Shown piece after piece: positions 26,501 through 41,500 of a stretch of DNA of 64,000 nucleotides. The stretch is taken from assembly GCA_009741485.1 (NCBI GenBank), contig CM019228.1:10926696-10990695 (forward strand), read 5' to 3'. Source of the DNA: Malurus cyaneus samueli (lineage: Eukaryota; Chordata; Aves; Passeriformes; Maluridae). Below the pieces are notes generated by a model. It did no database searches. It was not told the DNA's origin and was given only the letters and a program-made list of their open reading frames with translations. The first letter of the stretch is position 1. Each line of letters starts with the position of its first letter. A program made the translations under genes and the position numbers.

Positions 26501-29500
26501 TTCTTTTACAAAAGGTCTCCAAAAAATGTGTTTCGATAGTGCAAGACATGCATAGGCCAGCAGCTCCAGGATTTTCAGGGAGATCTAAGAGTGCCTGGGG
26601 CTAGAGAGCCTCCTGGAGCACAGACCTGCCCTGACTGCACTAAACCCCTGGTTCCACACCATCACCCCACATGCCTCAGGCTCAGTTGCTGCCCCTGCCC
26701 TATTTGTTCTTACTGATCCAACACAGGAACATCCAAATGATGACAGTTTTAACGTGAAAGGATTTTCTGCACAACATCGGATTGAAGAAATAAAACTTAA
26801 GGAATCTGAAGTGTAGGTATCAGAAATAGACATTAAGTGTACTGAAAAATGCTCCTGGAATGAGTTTGTTTAGACAGGAGGCAAATCAGCATACTTTTAC
26901 AAAGGAAAGAGAGAGCCATGACTGACTGGTACTATCTGAGCACTACAAAAGGGAATTAAGAAGTCATTCACAAACAGGAAACCCCTGCTGACATTCAGCA
27001 GTCAAGTTGTTTTCAGAGTGCACCCATTGTGAAAAATAAAAAGCTTCATGAAAAGCATGGATCAGACAAGGGGAAGTGAGAACACCAAAGCCAAGGAGGG
27101 CGAAGCAGGAGGAGATCAGAGAGAGCAAGAGCAGAGCTCAATGGAGGCAGCCTGGCTGATTCCCACTGATGACTCTGCAGGCACTTCCAGGTGGACAGGA
27201 GCTTCTACCCCAGGATGGTACCCATGAGGTGGGGCTACAAGCATTTAAAGAAGAGGTTTTAAAGCCTTGGAGAAATCCAGCCTTGGGAACTGAGGAAGAC
27301 AGCGATCAAAAACCAGAAGAAGTCGACATTGAAAATGAAGAAGAAAGTAGCAATAGTAATGTTACCCAATTCTTAGGACTGCCCACTTCAAAACCCTCTT
27401 TAATTGGAACGTTTGCTTTTCAAGGACTCTGCAGCTGCCTACACACACTTAAACAATTTTAATTTCTTTGCTTTCTCAAGTCTGCTCACCTTTCCATGCA
27501 ACTGCCCTCACTTGTATTTATTTCTTGTGCTTCTGAAACTGTCAGAATTCCGCAGGTTGAACTACATTTGCACCTCTACTTGCCCTGTTGTGCCCATTTG
27601 GCAAACATCTGAAATTACAGCAGGGTATTCACATGGCTTATGGCGTGCCACTTCACTGCACAACACAAAGAATTGTCTTCCCTAGTTCTGAATTTCTAAG
27701 TTTGGACAGCTATCTCATGACCTTGCTTTTATATTTAAATGCTTAGGCCTTAAATGGACAAAAGATTAATATTGGGGAGTCTTCTACTTGGATTTTATAT
27801 TCCAACTTGGTAAATAGCTGGCTTTAAGCAAAACACAGAACTTTAAATAGTTCCAGGTATAAAAACCTTCTCCTGGTATCAGAACTCAAACGGGAACGTT
27901 TTCCTGTTCATTCCTCATAAAAAACCATTACTGCAATAAGGACAGTGAAGAAGCAGAAAATGTCAAGATTTTTCAGCAATTTAGAACAGTGTAATACTGG
28001 AACAGTGTGACAGGCTGGAGGGAGTTTACCTTAATTGTCCTATTTTAGCTTCCCCAGAGAAATGTTAGGCTGAGCCACGAAGGCTAACAGTCCCAAGTAC
28101 ATTTATACCCAAATGTAGGAAGCTGTCGTGCTGGAACTGCCACCATCATCACTCTGCTGCTGGACTCCATCACGCTGTATTCTGTACCAGTTAGTCATGC
28201 ACCAGACTAAATCTCAGGAAAATATTTACAGAAGAAATAAGTGGCACAGTATCAACACTGCTTGGAAAAACAACTCCTTTTCCTGGGCAAAATCAGAGAA
28301 AATGAGAGCAGCTAATACGCTCTGATGTGTAATACTTCTATGTGAACAAATAGGTACAGGAGGAGGTGCTGAGACAAAAAAGTTGAAAACAGTTTACTCT
28401 AAAAATGGGAGGAGTTTTTACCCAAATAGAACTAATGGAAGGCAGATGAAAAAGGGTTGTAAAAGAATCATGAATAATTCTTTTTAGAGGAGGAGGATAC
28501 AAAGGTAGGAGAATTAAAAAGAAAAGAAGAAGAAAGGACCCAGCAGTAATTGGTGTCTCTCTCAGCTAGAGAAATGACCTGTCAGGTAGGTCTGAGAGCC
28601 AGAGAGCCAGATACAACGCATGCATTCAGCACTGGGATGAGAGCTTTGCAGACAGAGCCTCTTGATCTTCAGTCAGTTGCAGGGGTGTAATTCTGGCAGC
28701 TAACCCTTCCATCTCCCTCAGCCAAGATGATGTATAGAAAACATGAAAGAAGAAAGAACAATATCTAACTCCACAACCTTAACAAAGCCTAGGAAGTCAA
28801 AAGATTAAAATAAATGTTCCAATCACTGCGATGTGGCCTGGGGAATTGCAGAGAGGAAAGCACGTCAGAAATGCTCGTGAGTTCTGTTTGAAAACCAGAA
28901 GAATGCGTGAGCTCTTATCAGCATTGTCATTCCTGCACCAGTCTCCTCAGGAAGTGTAGAACAGCTTCACAGTGGATTCCATTTTTCCTCCCCTGTTGTC
29001 TAGGCACAAACCCGAATCACTCCCCATTGAACAAGCCTGCCAAGACATCTTATGACACCAGGCAATTTCACTCTTTTGCTTCCCAAGGACAGTAACAAAA
29101 TGTGGTTTACACACTGACTAAGCCATTCCTTCCTTATCACTCCCCTCTTCTCTCTTCCCTTCCCAAGACAAGCTCTCCCTGGAATTGTGAAAAAGAAGAC
29201 AATTATAATACTACAGCTAAGAGTGGATGTTACATTTTAATTTTGTCCTGTACTCAGAGAATAGCAAATTGGGAAAACCTATTTCTCCCTAATTTGCTCT
29301 TCACTGCTGATGAATTCAGACTATGTGCATTCAAATACCAAGGCTGATTACATAAGGAAAGAAATTACATACCAGAAGTATAATAGACAAAAACTTCACA
29401 AAGTCACAATTCCAAACTAAGAAAACATCCTGTCTCACAAATCTGGGCGTTATTTCCACTGTACCTTCGTGCATCACTTTCCACAATACCTGTTCTGTAT

Positions 29501-32500
29501 ATGGTTCATTCACAACTTTATCTGGGCTCCCATGACTTTGTCTAAGGCATTTGGTGAGTAGTGCTGGGCCTGGGCTTGTGAACAGATGGAGTGAGCACAG
29601 GCAGCAGCAGATGCTTTTTCAGACAGTGTTTCTGCTAAAGTTGCAAGAAAGTACAGGCTATGGCAGGTGCTCTGCCACCTTAACATGCACCATGTCCCAC
29701 AAATATGCCCAACCACCTCTTTGGGCACCCAACACAAGTCTGAAATTGGGTCTAATCTCACTTAATTCCCCAAAGTGGATCAGTATTGCCCTGCACAGAG
29801 ATTTTTTGGCTGTTAACAAGCCAGCCTGCCATGATAGCAGTAAAGCAAATGACAGCATTCTCATTTATTCTTTCCTCATCAAGAAAACTGTATAGGACCA
29901 ATTACATAATACAGTCACAAACAAATCTCACAACCATGCTATAGAATAAATAACATTTGTTCAGTTTCTTCAATCCTTTCCTGTGCTCTAACCTGGCACA
30001 TAACCACACTAGGGCTATAAATAATACATTCCAACATTCTGGTCCTGTCAGATGCTTCTTTTCTGAAATGTGAAAAGTAATAGTGATGATAAGCTAACCT
30101 TATAGACCATGTAGAATCTTGTCCATCAGTGTGATGTATCTCCACACACATATGCTGGGCAGTGAGAGCTGTGCAGCTAATTATGTTATTCAGGCACTTC
30201 TAACACAGATGTAGGCTGCCCACCAGTTTATTTTAATTGTAATGACTTCAAAATAACTTAGATCTTAAAAAAAGTTAAAAGAACTAGATCCTGAACTCAC
30301 TGAAGAAAACAAAACCATTTTAATTTTAATGCCGCTGGAGATTAAATTCCCTAGAACAGATGAATATTTCTGGCTGCTATTTCATGATTTCACATCCAAG
30401 TTACACAGAGTGGTCACTCTACTAATCTATCCTACAAATTAACATAAGCACTGATCACGCAGACACACCCGTTTCAGGACCAACACAAAAATCTGTGCAG
30501 CCTTGTGGTGTAGTGATCAGAAACTGGGACAGAATCAGAACTCAGGCACTAACTCACAAGTGGAAAGTGATTAGAGGGGGCCAAAACACTCCCTGGCTGA
30601 GACTTACCACGAACAGCATCGCTCATGCTGGGGGCAGGCTCGGCGCTTTGACTCCGGAGCTGCTCAGTGTCCCTGTGGGACTCCTGCGAGGTCGGTGCTG
30701 AAGATGCTGAGGAGGAGGAGGATGAAGAAGAAGAGGCTGGTTTGGATTTGGAATGCAGATCGTTCAGTCTCAGGAGATTTTCAGGAGTCACAGTGTCTGG
30801 ATTCACTGGGGTAGGATGCAGTGTGGCTGGTGCTACTGGGAAGAAGCTCTCTCTGTTGTCCTTTGTGTGCTTTGGGGTTGTGGGTGCTTCTCCTGTTGAC
30901 TACATAAAAAACAGGGGCAGCAGTGAGAAAATGTCTACATGTCATTAACTCTGCTACCTGCTTCAGTGACTATTGCAAGCAGCACATCTCTCTAAAGTGA
31001 ATATAACATAATAGCGACACTATTATAAAGAAATATTTTCTCCTTTATGGATTATTTTTCTGTCCTTTATGGTCTATTTATCAAACGAGCACTTGAACAC
31101 TTACTCACATTTACAAAGTTTAATTTAACACATCCCTCACAACATAACATACTTTTCTGAGCTCTGTAATTAACCATGAGTTACAATCTCCTGTAAACAG
31201 AAACATATTTCTTTCATTTAAAAATATGTTGACAAGTGCTTGACCTGAACAAACAGATCTGCAGTGCTTTAAGATACTTTGCAAATTATCACAAGAAATA
31301 ATTCTCAGCAAATGATGTGAGAAGAAACGGAGAAAATAGAAAAACGTATTCACTTGTTAAATAAGAGATCAGCATAACTTCAAATCACAAATTCCTGGTA
31401 ACTGGAGAACTGAATAACACTGAAGTTCAGTAGAAACAGGCCTAGGAAGATCTGCTGCCTGTGCAGAAGTAAGAGAGGCACCAAGAGCAACACTCTTCTC
31501 CAAAGCCAGGGCTAGAAATTTAACGCAGTGTCATTTATTATACAGACAGAAGGTAGAAGTGGGACATAAATTCACCAAAGAAGGGAACAAAAGTACCCAC
31601 AAAACTAATATCTTCTCTATAATTTTTATCAGTTATCAAATGAATTATTCTTGCTTGTGAGGCCACAGAAAGTGTTAATTTCTCATTCTTTACAGCCTTC
31701 ATTTAATGGAGACATTTGACTGTAAAAGACACAGTCAGATGGAATTCTCAGATGTTTAGTTGTTTGCCTCATACCTCTACCAAGAAAAAAAAACAATCTC
31801 ATTTTTACCATAGTGTTAATGAATGTTTAAAATAGAAACAGTTGTGCTGTCAAATGTAAAATTAAACTGGACCCTGATGTCCTAGATGACCAAAGATTCA
31901 GTACAAAGCCAGAAGAGTCAGTAGAATCTCACCAAGAGAACAAAGAATTTCAGGTGGAGAAAATGCATACTTAACATTCAAAGCTAGAGAGCACAAAGTA
32001 CTTTTTTTTTTTTTTTTTAAATAATAATTGGCAGAATGTATTTTTGAAGTTCCTGAACTTGATTAATCAATCTCTAAAAAGCATACAATTAAAACCTGCC
32101 AGATTCTATGGGTACACACAGAAAAAAAAATACAGCAGCTATATTCACAACAATTACCATACTGAATAATGAAAAAAAGCCTATTCTGCCTCCTGAAAGC
32201 AGCAAGTTTCTGATGCTTAAAGCATCAGTTCCAAAACTAAAGTTCTCGACACACAAATGGGATCCCACAAACCTGAGGGAAATTAAACTGCAGAAGAAAG
32301 CCATAAGCCAGAAGTGAGATCACTAGAGGAAACGTTTTCAGCTGTGATTTAAAGGGAAAGCCCTTCACACCCATGCACTTCATTAACTTGCATAATAGAT
32401 GATGTAGAACCTGACATTTCTGTGCTTGTCTTGTATCCAAATCTTTTTTCCTGAGAAACACATGCAGGTACTACTGCTTAGGTACATATATATTAAAAAT

Positions 32501-35500
32501 ATATCTGCACCTCAAAGTGGATTTCTATAAAAATGCACAACTATTTCCAGGGCCAGAAAGAGGACATTTGGAAAGTAACTCAGCAATCTTTGGATGGTAT
32601 TCAGAAGAAAAATTATTAGAGAAAAAGCGCAACCCCATGGAATAATTCCTGCTGGAAGGGATCTCTGGAGGTCTCCAGTCCAACTTCCTGTTCAGAGCAG
32701 AGCAGAGCTGAGCTGACTTCCCAGTTTGATCAGTTTACTGAGGGCCCAGAGCCAGCCCCATCCAAATACTGCCAAGGCAGGAGATTCAACAGCCTCTCCA
32801 GGCCCCTGTTCCAGTGTTTTACCACCTTCTCAGTGAATGTTTTTTTTCCAATCACTTCATCCAAATTTCTTTTGCTGCAGCTTTAAATGGTGCCTCTTGT
32901 CTGGTTCCTTCCTTTCTGCTTCCTTTTCTCTAATAATTTGTGCTGAAGACCACAATTCCATAACCCCATCCTCCATTATTCTGCTCCTCACCAGGATGAG
33001 TATCCCAGCTCTATTTTTTCAGAGAACGAAACATTTTATTTGCAAAAAAGAATGACATTTCTGCCTCAGGAAAACCATGATCAAAAACTCTAATGTGTAG
33101 TCAAAACATGCAGCCTTATACAAAAGAAAGGTAACAAGATGATTGTTTTTATGACTTTGAAGGGAACCTTCGAGATGTGACCTGGTGAAGAGTTGTCTCA
33201 GGCTGCTGTAAACAGACAGGCTCTTTTCAACCCAATGAAACAGAGACTTCGGAAGGAAAAATAAAAATATCTCACACTGACATTGTTTTCTCAAATGAGG
33301 GGATGGGGGTGGAAGAAAGGTTCTTTTCAACCCAATGAAACAGAGACTTCGGAAGGAAAAATAAAAATATCTCACACTGACTTTGTTTTCTCAAACGAGG
33401 GATGGGGGTGGAAGAAAGAAGAGAAAGCTTTCTTTAAAATAAGAGCCAAGGATTAAAAAACCCATTGTTGGCTACTGTGCACTCTGCAAAGGATTTAAAC
33501 CTGCTCCACATATTTCTGCTGCATTCAGACACTGAAGAGCACCCCAAAGCTGTGAGCACAAAGCTAAAATGTGCACCACAGTGAGGCACATGTTCTTTGA
33601 GAGATTTTGGGTTTAGTGTAGGGGCAAGACTTCCAGCACATCTGATCATAAGTGATGCTATTCACAAAACCCAGCTCAGGGCAGGGTCACTTATTACACT
33701 GCTCATGACTTACAGTGCCACATTTCATCATCCTGCAGATCTCCAGGAAAACACGGAACCTCTTAACACCCAGCTGAGAAATAAACCCAGAAAAACTCAT
33801 TCAGCAAGTCTTGGATTTACCAGGAGCCTTTTATGTTCATCTATCTCTACTTCTAATCCAACAGCAAGGCATAACAAAGATGTTTTCCACAGACAAGACA
33901 GTAGGAAACTGAGAGGCAGTGACAATCCTTTAGCAGTGCTTTATGCAGTTTCTCATCAGAACATTAGTTTTTAGTTTTTGCTTTGTTGTGGCACTAAGTC
34001 AAAACTTAGCCAGTTGTGACTCAGTCAGAACTTCTCCTTTTCCCCTCTCCAATCCATCTCACCACGCTCAGTGCCTCTGTTACCATCACTATTACAAAGT
34101 GGCTTTAGTCACCAAGAAGAAACAAGTATTTTCTTACATTTATAGTGTTACTTCCAGAACAAGTGCATATTAACTGAACTAAGAGAAAAACTCCTCTATC
34201 TGACTTTTTCCTGTCTTTCACTGTAGTTCCTCTAGTCAAGACTGGACTTGCTTCTAGATTTTTTAAAGAAATTTGAGATACTGAAGGGTATTCAGTACTA
34301 CTTTTGTATTGACCTCTATATGAAAGTGGATGGAAGAAATATTTAAGGCTTATTAATATCCAATGATGTATCATGGATGATCAACTAGTTCCATAAAGAC
34401 CCCATTATCTTATTTCTCTTCCATAAAACACTTAGCAAAAACTGTTTCTTATTTTGAAGAATGTATAAAGCTGAAATTTAAATGAATAATTAGGACCGAT
34501 GTCTTTGTGAATTGTGACTATTTCTGACTTAGGTTACAAAATCAGTCTCCTTATTTGTCAGAACCTTGACTATTTCAGCATAATTTCAAAGAGTTCATTC
34601 AGCTTCAGGGAGGTGATGGACAAACTCTTCCCATGTTGAAAGCTGACGTAAAAAGAAGACAGCAAAATGCTGGAAATCCTGCACTGGGACAGCCTTCCAA
34701 CAATAAAATTATCAGCAAAAGTGCAGATTTTTTTCACAGATGTTACTGGAAAAAATGGCTCCCTACAGTTTCCCAGCGAGGCACTTCAGTAGTGAGACAA
34801 CAACAGCAGCAAAAAGAAATTGAGCATTAAGATAAAAGATGAGAAAAAATTTACTTTGTAGCCTGTGAAGTGATAAACCAGAGAACCCGACCAAGGGTTT
34901 ATTTTTACCAGGCTTACTGTTTTTTTGAAACACATTTTGAAAAACAAAGAAATCTTACAGCAACCTTCCTGCTGCCGCTTCCGGAAGGGCTCACTGCTCT
35001 GCGGCTGTGGGAAAAATTAACAACCAAATGTTCCGAAGAAAAGGAAAGCAACGGTTTTCCCAACAAAAGTTTCCTAATGAAAGATGCTGTAACTGCAACT
35101 GTTACATAACATTTTCTTGTTTGCTTTAAAAAAAAAAATATTCCCATGCCTGTGTTTAGCACTCTAATGGGACTGAAGTCAGAATCCACCTCACACCAAG
35201 GTGCATTTTTAGAAGGACACCAGCAGATCCCCACAAAGCCTGGAAGCTGTCACACAACTGGCTGAACAATATGCTGGCCACACTCCACAGTATTAGCACT
35301 CCAACTCCTGCTCAATATTGAGTTTCAATTAAATTATGACATTCTTTCTTTTTTTCCCCTCAATTCCTCTACAGCAGTATTTGACAGAAATCTCATTTGG
35401 AAGTTTTCTTCGAGGTGCACCAGAAATACCAGCAGTATCCATGATCAAGACTCTGTAGAAGCTTGTATTTCCTCAAACCACTTTATATACAGAAAATAAC

Positions 35501-38500
35501 AGAGGTTTCTATACACATGATTGAACTCTAGCCTAACTAAATCCCCCACTTACACAAATGCATGCAGGAGCTTAATGTCCTGCTCTACACAGGCAACCAT
35601 ATTCCAGCAACACCTCCATACACAAAAATATAATTATTGGACCAAGAGAGATCAGGTAGCAGGACGAAAAACATTAATATACAAAGTAAAAGATAAAAAG
35701 TATCTTTTTTTTCCTTCATGTTCACTTAATGATTGCTTTCTGCAGGAGACAGAAGGAGGAGAGCTGTTAATTATATCAAGAATACANGGTCACCCTTTGG
35801 TAGGAGACCATGAAAGAGCTCGTCCTTTTGTCCCCCCCCATCCCCACCTCCTCCTTCCCCCTCCTTTCTTGTCATCTTTGCTGCATTAATAAAGCATACA
35901 GACAACTCAGGAAAAACAACTTTTTCTGTAAGCAGTCTCTGACGTCTTGATGTGCAGGAAGAAAAGATGAAAATTAGCAGCATGTGGGTGGAACAAAAAG
36001 GGGGAGAAAACACATGAGGTAGAAGATGATTATTTTCTAATTATTTAATATTCTCCTAATCTCCTCCCATTCCCAGGAAAGTACCTTTACAGAAGGCTTT
36101 TAGCTGTTTCCTGAAGAGAACAGCTTGGTGGTTTGTTGCTTTGTGGGGGTTTTTTAATGTGAGAATTCGAGAAGAAAATGCTCTAGACACCCAAGGCAGT
36201 TCAAACAAGTCACTCTCAAGTTTTCTCCTTGAAGAAAAATGCCTGAGAGCCCATGTCACTGCAGTGCTGACTGCATTCCACAGCAGAAGGGGAAAAATCC
36301 ACAGGAGTGCCCTCTAGCTTCATTCACAGAAGAAACTTTTTTCCTATTCCAAGTAAAATACCACATTCACTGTAAGGTCCAGCACAAAGTGTGTTTCATT
36401 TGCAGCCCCCATAGACCAAACCCATCAACGATAACAGAAAATTCTTCAGTGTGAGATTGTGGATTAAGATTACTCATCTCCAGCCCTGGGAAGAGGTAAA
36501 CACTGGTGGAAGTAGAAAACAAGATCTCAGTTACCTGTTTTAGAACCAGAGAAGGGCAGTAAGAGAACTGAAACAGCACCTTCCCTCAGGAACCAACATT
36601 TTTATATTACAGTTGCAGCAAAACTTTATAAAATCACCCTGGCAGCCTGCCAGGAGCCTGAAAGGAACAGCTCGTTTGCATAACCTGATTGTGTTTATAA
36701 TAAAATTCATTGTTTTGATTCTGCTTCGTGAAGCATCAGTTTAATTAGAGCTGACACTGAAATCTGCTGATGAGTTTTGATTGTAGGTTGAGACAGGGAA
36801 ATGGGGGAAGCACTTGGGAGTTTGGCATCAGCCATGGGAGGTGGCCATGGGTGTGACTTCAGAAGACGTGATGGAAGCAAAAGGTGGAAGGGAACATTTG
36901 ATCAGCTAGAACCACGCAGGGACAGCTCAGGGCTTGGCAGCTGGAGCCAGAAAGGGCAGTTGAAAATTTCTTTTCTCTCCCTGTCACTTCAGGAATGGAG
37001 TTCGTCCCAGAGGAACGATTTTTTGGCTAAGGCAGCAGTGAGTCTTAAATAACTCAAAAATGTTGAAATAGCCCCTTCTCATGACATTTAGATGATATAC
37101 TATACCTTGAAGAGCCAATAGAAATTTCAGCTCCTACAACACTACCCATTACTAGGGCTTTCTAGTCCCATATTCTCAGGGGTCACAGCACAGGAGCAGA
37201 GACTTAGTGGCATTTTGGAACTTTGCCTCCGAACATTCTTGTATTTTTAGAGATGTTAAATCCAGCCCTGTGTGCAGTGTTGATGTTTGCAATGTTTTAA
37301 GTTATTTGTTTTATATAACTCCAGTTCTCAGGATTAGTGATACATTATACCCCAACAAACAACCACAGTGTTTTACCTGTCATGACTTTCAGCACTGGTG
37401 AAAGCTGTAATTTGAGTATTAAGGAATTCAATATTAAGTCCACGGTAATAAAAATACCTTTTCAGATTGCAGGAAAAAAGAAGACAGATGGGTTCTTAAA
37501 CTGAACTATCTCCACATGCATTTATAGAAAATTCTCTGCAATACAAAGATTCATCCTGGCTTGTACTGCATAACTTTCCCATGTCAATATGTCCTTAACA
37601 CTATATAATGAAAAATTTAGTAAGAGCAATTTTAGGCAGTCAGTGGAAAGGCCTATTAGGAATTCCCTAATTATATGGAATCCTTATAACTGGTGGATCC
37701 TTACAACCCCCCCTTTCTGCCAGCATGTCCCCTCCTTGGTCCTCAGGACCACATATTTAACTAAAATGCTACTTCAAAGTCAGACTAATCTGCCTCAATC
37801 TTTCATTCTCCCTCAACAAGGCCTCCTTCATATTCCATTTCCAGGGACCATTAATTTTATATGAAAATCACAGTTGGCAAGACTAAAAATAAAACTCAGA
37901 GCAATAGCTGACTGCTTTAAGGATCTCTGCAAATCTTTTAGATAACATTCTCAGACAGAAAAATCAAAGAAAAGAACAAGAAACCTTCAAAATGCTGCTT
38001 GACCAGAAAGCAAATTAATCTCTTAGTGTAACTTTAGTTACTTGACTACTGATGACACAGTGACCACCACTGGATAGCAACTTCAGCCCATTTGATGTGT
38101 GTATATCAAAAGTCTTGCTCACATTTAAGGACTTAGAGGCAAAAGGATAAGAAGTGGAGGAATTACTTTTAGCCATACCTGCTCTCCATAACAGCATTAA
38201 TATCAGTACTTAAGAATGTTGCATCACCACTCTGGAAATTGTGCCATAAAATGTGGTGAAGCTGATGAAAAAAATTATTAATACTGAATACTGAAAGAAA
38301 TGTCCCAGCAAATTATGTAGAACACAATTTTATATCAATTATTGGTATCTCCCAATGGAAAACACACCAAAATTTCTCTGGTTCTCCAGGAGCACTGGAA
38401 CTTATCACGGCAAGGTTTTGTATCACTGACTTTTTCTGTCTTCTTCAAAGCTGGAAGCCAACCTTTCTAATGCACTTCCCTTGTATTTAGCTGCCTTTGC

Positions 38501-41500
38501 AGAAGATGATGTGCCTTTCATCAGCTCCAAATATGCACCACTCATGACAGCTACAGAGGACTTCTGAAACCAAGTCAAAGGGTCACAGCATTGCCAAGCT
38601 ATTGAAAAGATTAGATCTCATCACAAAAGTGTAAGGAGCCACTTAGTCCAATTCCGCTTTCTGATTGCTCTATTGTTTCCTGCTTGTGCATGAAGAGGCA
38701 GAGAAGTAGATTTTAACATGGTTTTTAAATATTTAGGTTAAAAACTCTGACTGCTCTGGAAGAAAGTTGAAAAGTCAGAATTTAAGTAATGTCTTATTTT
38801 AATAGCAAGTGAAAACTTCCATAAAGACCCCATATAATGCCTGACACTGTAAAATACAACAGCCAGTTGAGAAAGACATATATCAAGGTGGATTTTGAGT
38901 TAACTTTTTTTTTTTACTGTCAATTTCTTGGGAGAAATGACTGAAGAACCACAGGACCTGCAAACCCACTCAAACTATCCAGGAACAAAGCATTTCCCCG
39001 GGCTGCCGCAGCTCTTTACATGACATCATTTGCTTACAGAAGGCAAATACTTGCCAATTTTAAATAAAACAGGATTCAGTCTGTTAAAAACAGACAGATG
39101 TCTACAAGAGTGGCTATTCCTGTGTCTCCACACTAATTCATAGTGTTATAAGAGCAGCCTCACATGGCTTGCAAGATCCTGCTAGAAGCAGACGAAAATG
39201 AGACTGCAGGATGTAATAACCTCGTTAGCTGGGACTGCTTCCTAAAAGGGAAAGCTTCTAAGTGCAGCATGTTGAGGGGTATGTTTTATTTCATGTGATT
39301 TAACAGGAGATCTTATTGCTTCCAGTGCTGTTAAGTACTAGCTCACCTGTTGTGTCCACTCTCAAGATTAGTTTGTGTGCAGGTTTGTCACCATTCTCAT
39401 GTTTTGTCACATGCCTGAGCAACCGTTGACTCTGCTGGAAAAGCTGGAATAGCAATCACATTCCCTGAACCTTCAAGAAAGCCCAGCGAGGAACTGGGCT
39501 GATGAGGATTTGGTGAGTGGTTTTTAAAAAGGTGAACGCATCCAAAAAAGCAACAGTAAAATGACTTTTTAAGGAAGGTTATTAGAAAATTGTTTTTATT
39601 TTGAAGTCATAAATCAATATGATGATGCCTATTTTTTCCCCAAAATAAACTGAAAAAGACTTAACATGCTGAGCTAACACGTATTTATTAAAAAAAAAAT
39701 TAAACCTTAAATACCAGACTACAAGCAAGTGAACACTTCTACTAGAATAAATACCTCTCTTGACATTGCTGTTCATTTCTGTAGTTCAATGGAACAATTT
39801 AACTGACTTCCTGAGGGGCACAAATTGGAGAAAGTTACTTCCATGAAAATCTAATAAATAAAAAACCTACCTTTTCTCTTACATCCACTCCTATTACTCT
39901 GCTAGGAGATGCACTATAAAAAAGCACATTTTAACTAAACAAAAATTATGGAAAATATGAATCTAGAAAATATTTTGGGGCTGCAAAATGAACACCACTA
40001 AACATGTCATGTATCCAGTTTTCTTCTTGGCTTTGATTTCACAACAAGGACTGATAAATAACCATGCCTTTAAAGCTCTATAATTGTTTGCTGGATAAAC
40101 CTAGAAACTATGAGCTAAAAACAGAGTAACTGTTTTTAACAGAGTTAAAATCAGAATCTCAAACAGGCAAGTTGAGAGAAAAGCTATCTGGTATTCCTAA
40201 AGCAGAGTGCAATGTTAGCAAGGGAAGAGCTGATAAGGTTGCAGCCCTTAGGGAACACAGAGAAGTAATTACCATCCATGAAATGCTGGGATATGACATG
40301 GACATTAGGAAAATTGTAGAGTGCCATAAATATTCCAATTCGAAAATGGTTTGGGGTTTCCCCAATAGCTTTTGGGCAGGAAAACTGTTCTTCAAGCCTG
40401 ACATAAACAGTAGCAATGACCCTAAAAAAGGCAATGATCTTCCTACTAATGTAGCCCAACCTATCATAGATGACAATACAAGGAAAATAGGCATTTCTGA
40501 GAATTGCAGATACTCAGATTTGCATGTACAGACTCATAAAAGCTTGTTGGCAGCAGTCAAAGGCTTCCAAGCTTACCTGTTTCTGTGCTGATGCCCCCAT
40601 ATGCACCTGGCAAAACTTGACTGCCTGTTCAAGTGCTGCTTCTTCATCCACCTGAACAGAGAATCACAAGTAATGAAGCCATAATTATTTAGCTGCTCTA
40701 TAAATCTAATTAAATGGAGAAGAAATGGGGATGTAGAGCATGGGAGCAAGGGGGAGAAGCAGCATTTCTACAGCAGAACGCTGACCTGAAGCTGTTTAGA
40801 ATATCTAAAGACAAACACTCAGTTCTCTCAATTCAAACTAACATTTAGCATGAACAAAGACCAAAGAACTGGTATTAGAGCTCTTAAGTAATTTTAGAAA
40901 TTTAGTTTCAAAACATGGAGGGTCCTACTCCCCATCCCCAGCAATGGTCTTGTCATGAGAATGGTTCTTTGGGAGATGTTTAGCTCCACAGGTTTTAAAC
41001 AGATATAGGGCCAATTTCATACTGCTTGGTTTAGCAATGCCTATTATTCTAAAACTGTGTCTGAGGGCACAAAGGAAAATGACAATTAATGATAGAATAC
41101 CTGCTTAATCAGCATGTAGGTTTCAGACATGATCTTCTCAATTTTGCCCAGGTCATAGGCCATAACTTTCTGACCTTGCTGCCATACTCGATAAGCATCG
41201 AGCAGAAGTGTTTTTCCAGACTCCACATCCTCAAGTAATTTCCTCTTCCTGCTTGACCTCTGGACAGGTTCTTCTGTAGGTACTGCTTGAACTATTCCTT
41301 TAGCTGCCTGCTGCTGGTGTTTTGAGCTGATACTTAGCTCTTCCAAAGAAAGTTCTGGAGTCCGGCTCTCGGGAGCTCTCTCCTTTGAGTTCCTGCCAGC
41401 CTGGAGACGGTCTGGCTCACTGCGTTTACATGAAGAATCAATTTTTTCAGGGTCATTGGAATAGCCATCAAGATCCATAGGCTCAACTGAACCAGGGCCA

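Larger units (their letters stand above)
30900..40576 (-). other. CABIN1 intron between exons D and E
   Basis: About 9.7 kb. It holds a T17 run at 32002-32018, an antisense CR1 fragment at about 32640-32995, a 100-bp tandem duplication at 33218-33419 and the only ambiguous base of the window at 35787. No further exon was recognised. Confidence 0.75.

Noticed and set aside
40172..40591. 139-codon plus-strand ORF next to CABIN1 exon D
   Set aside because: Overlaps a real exon on the other strand at its end and has no recognisable domain; consistent with chance.
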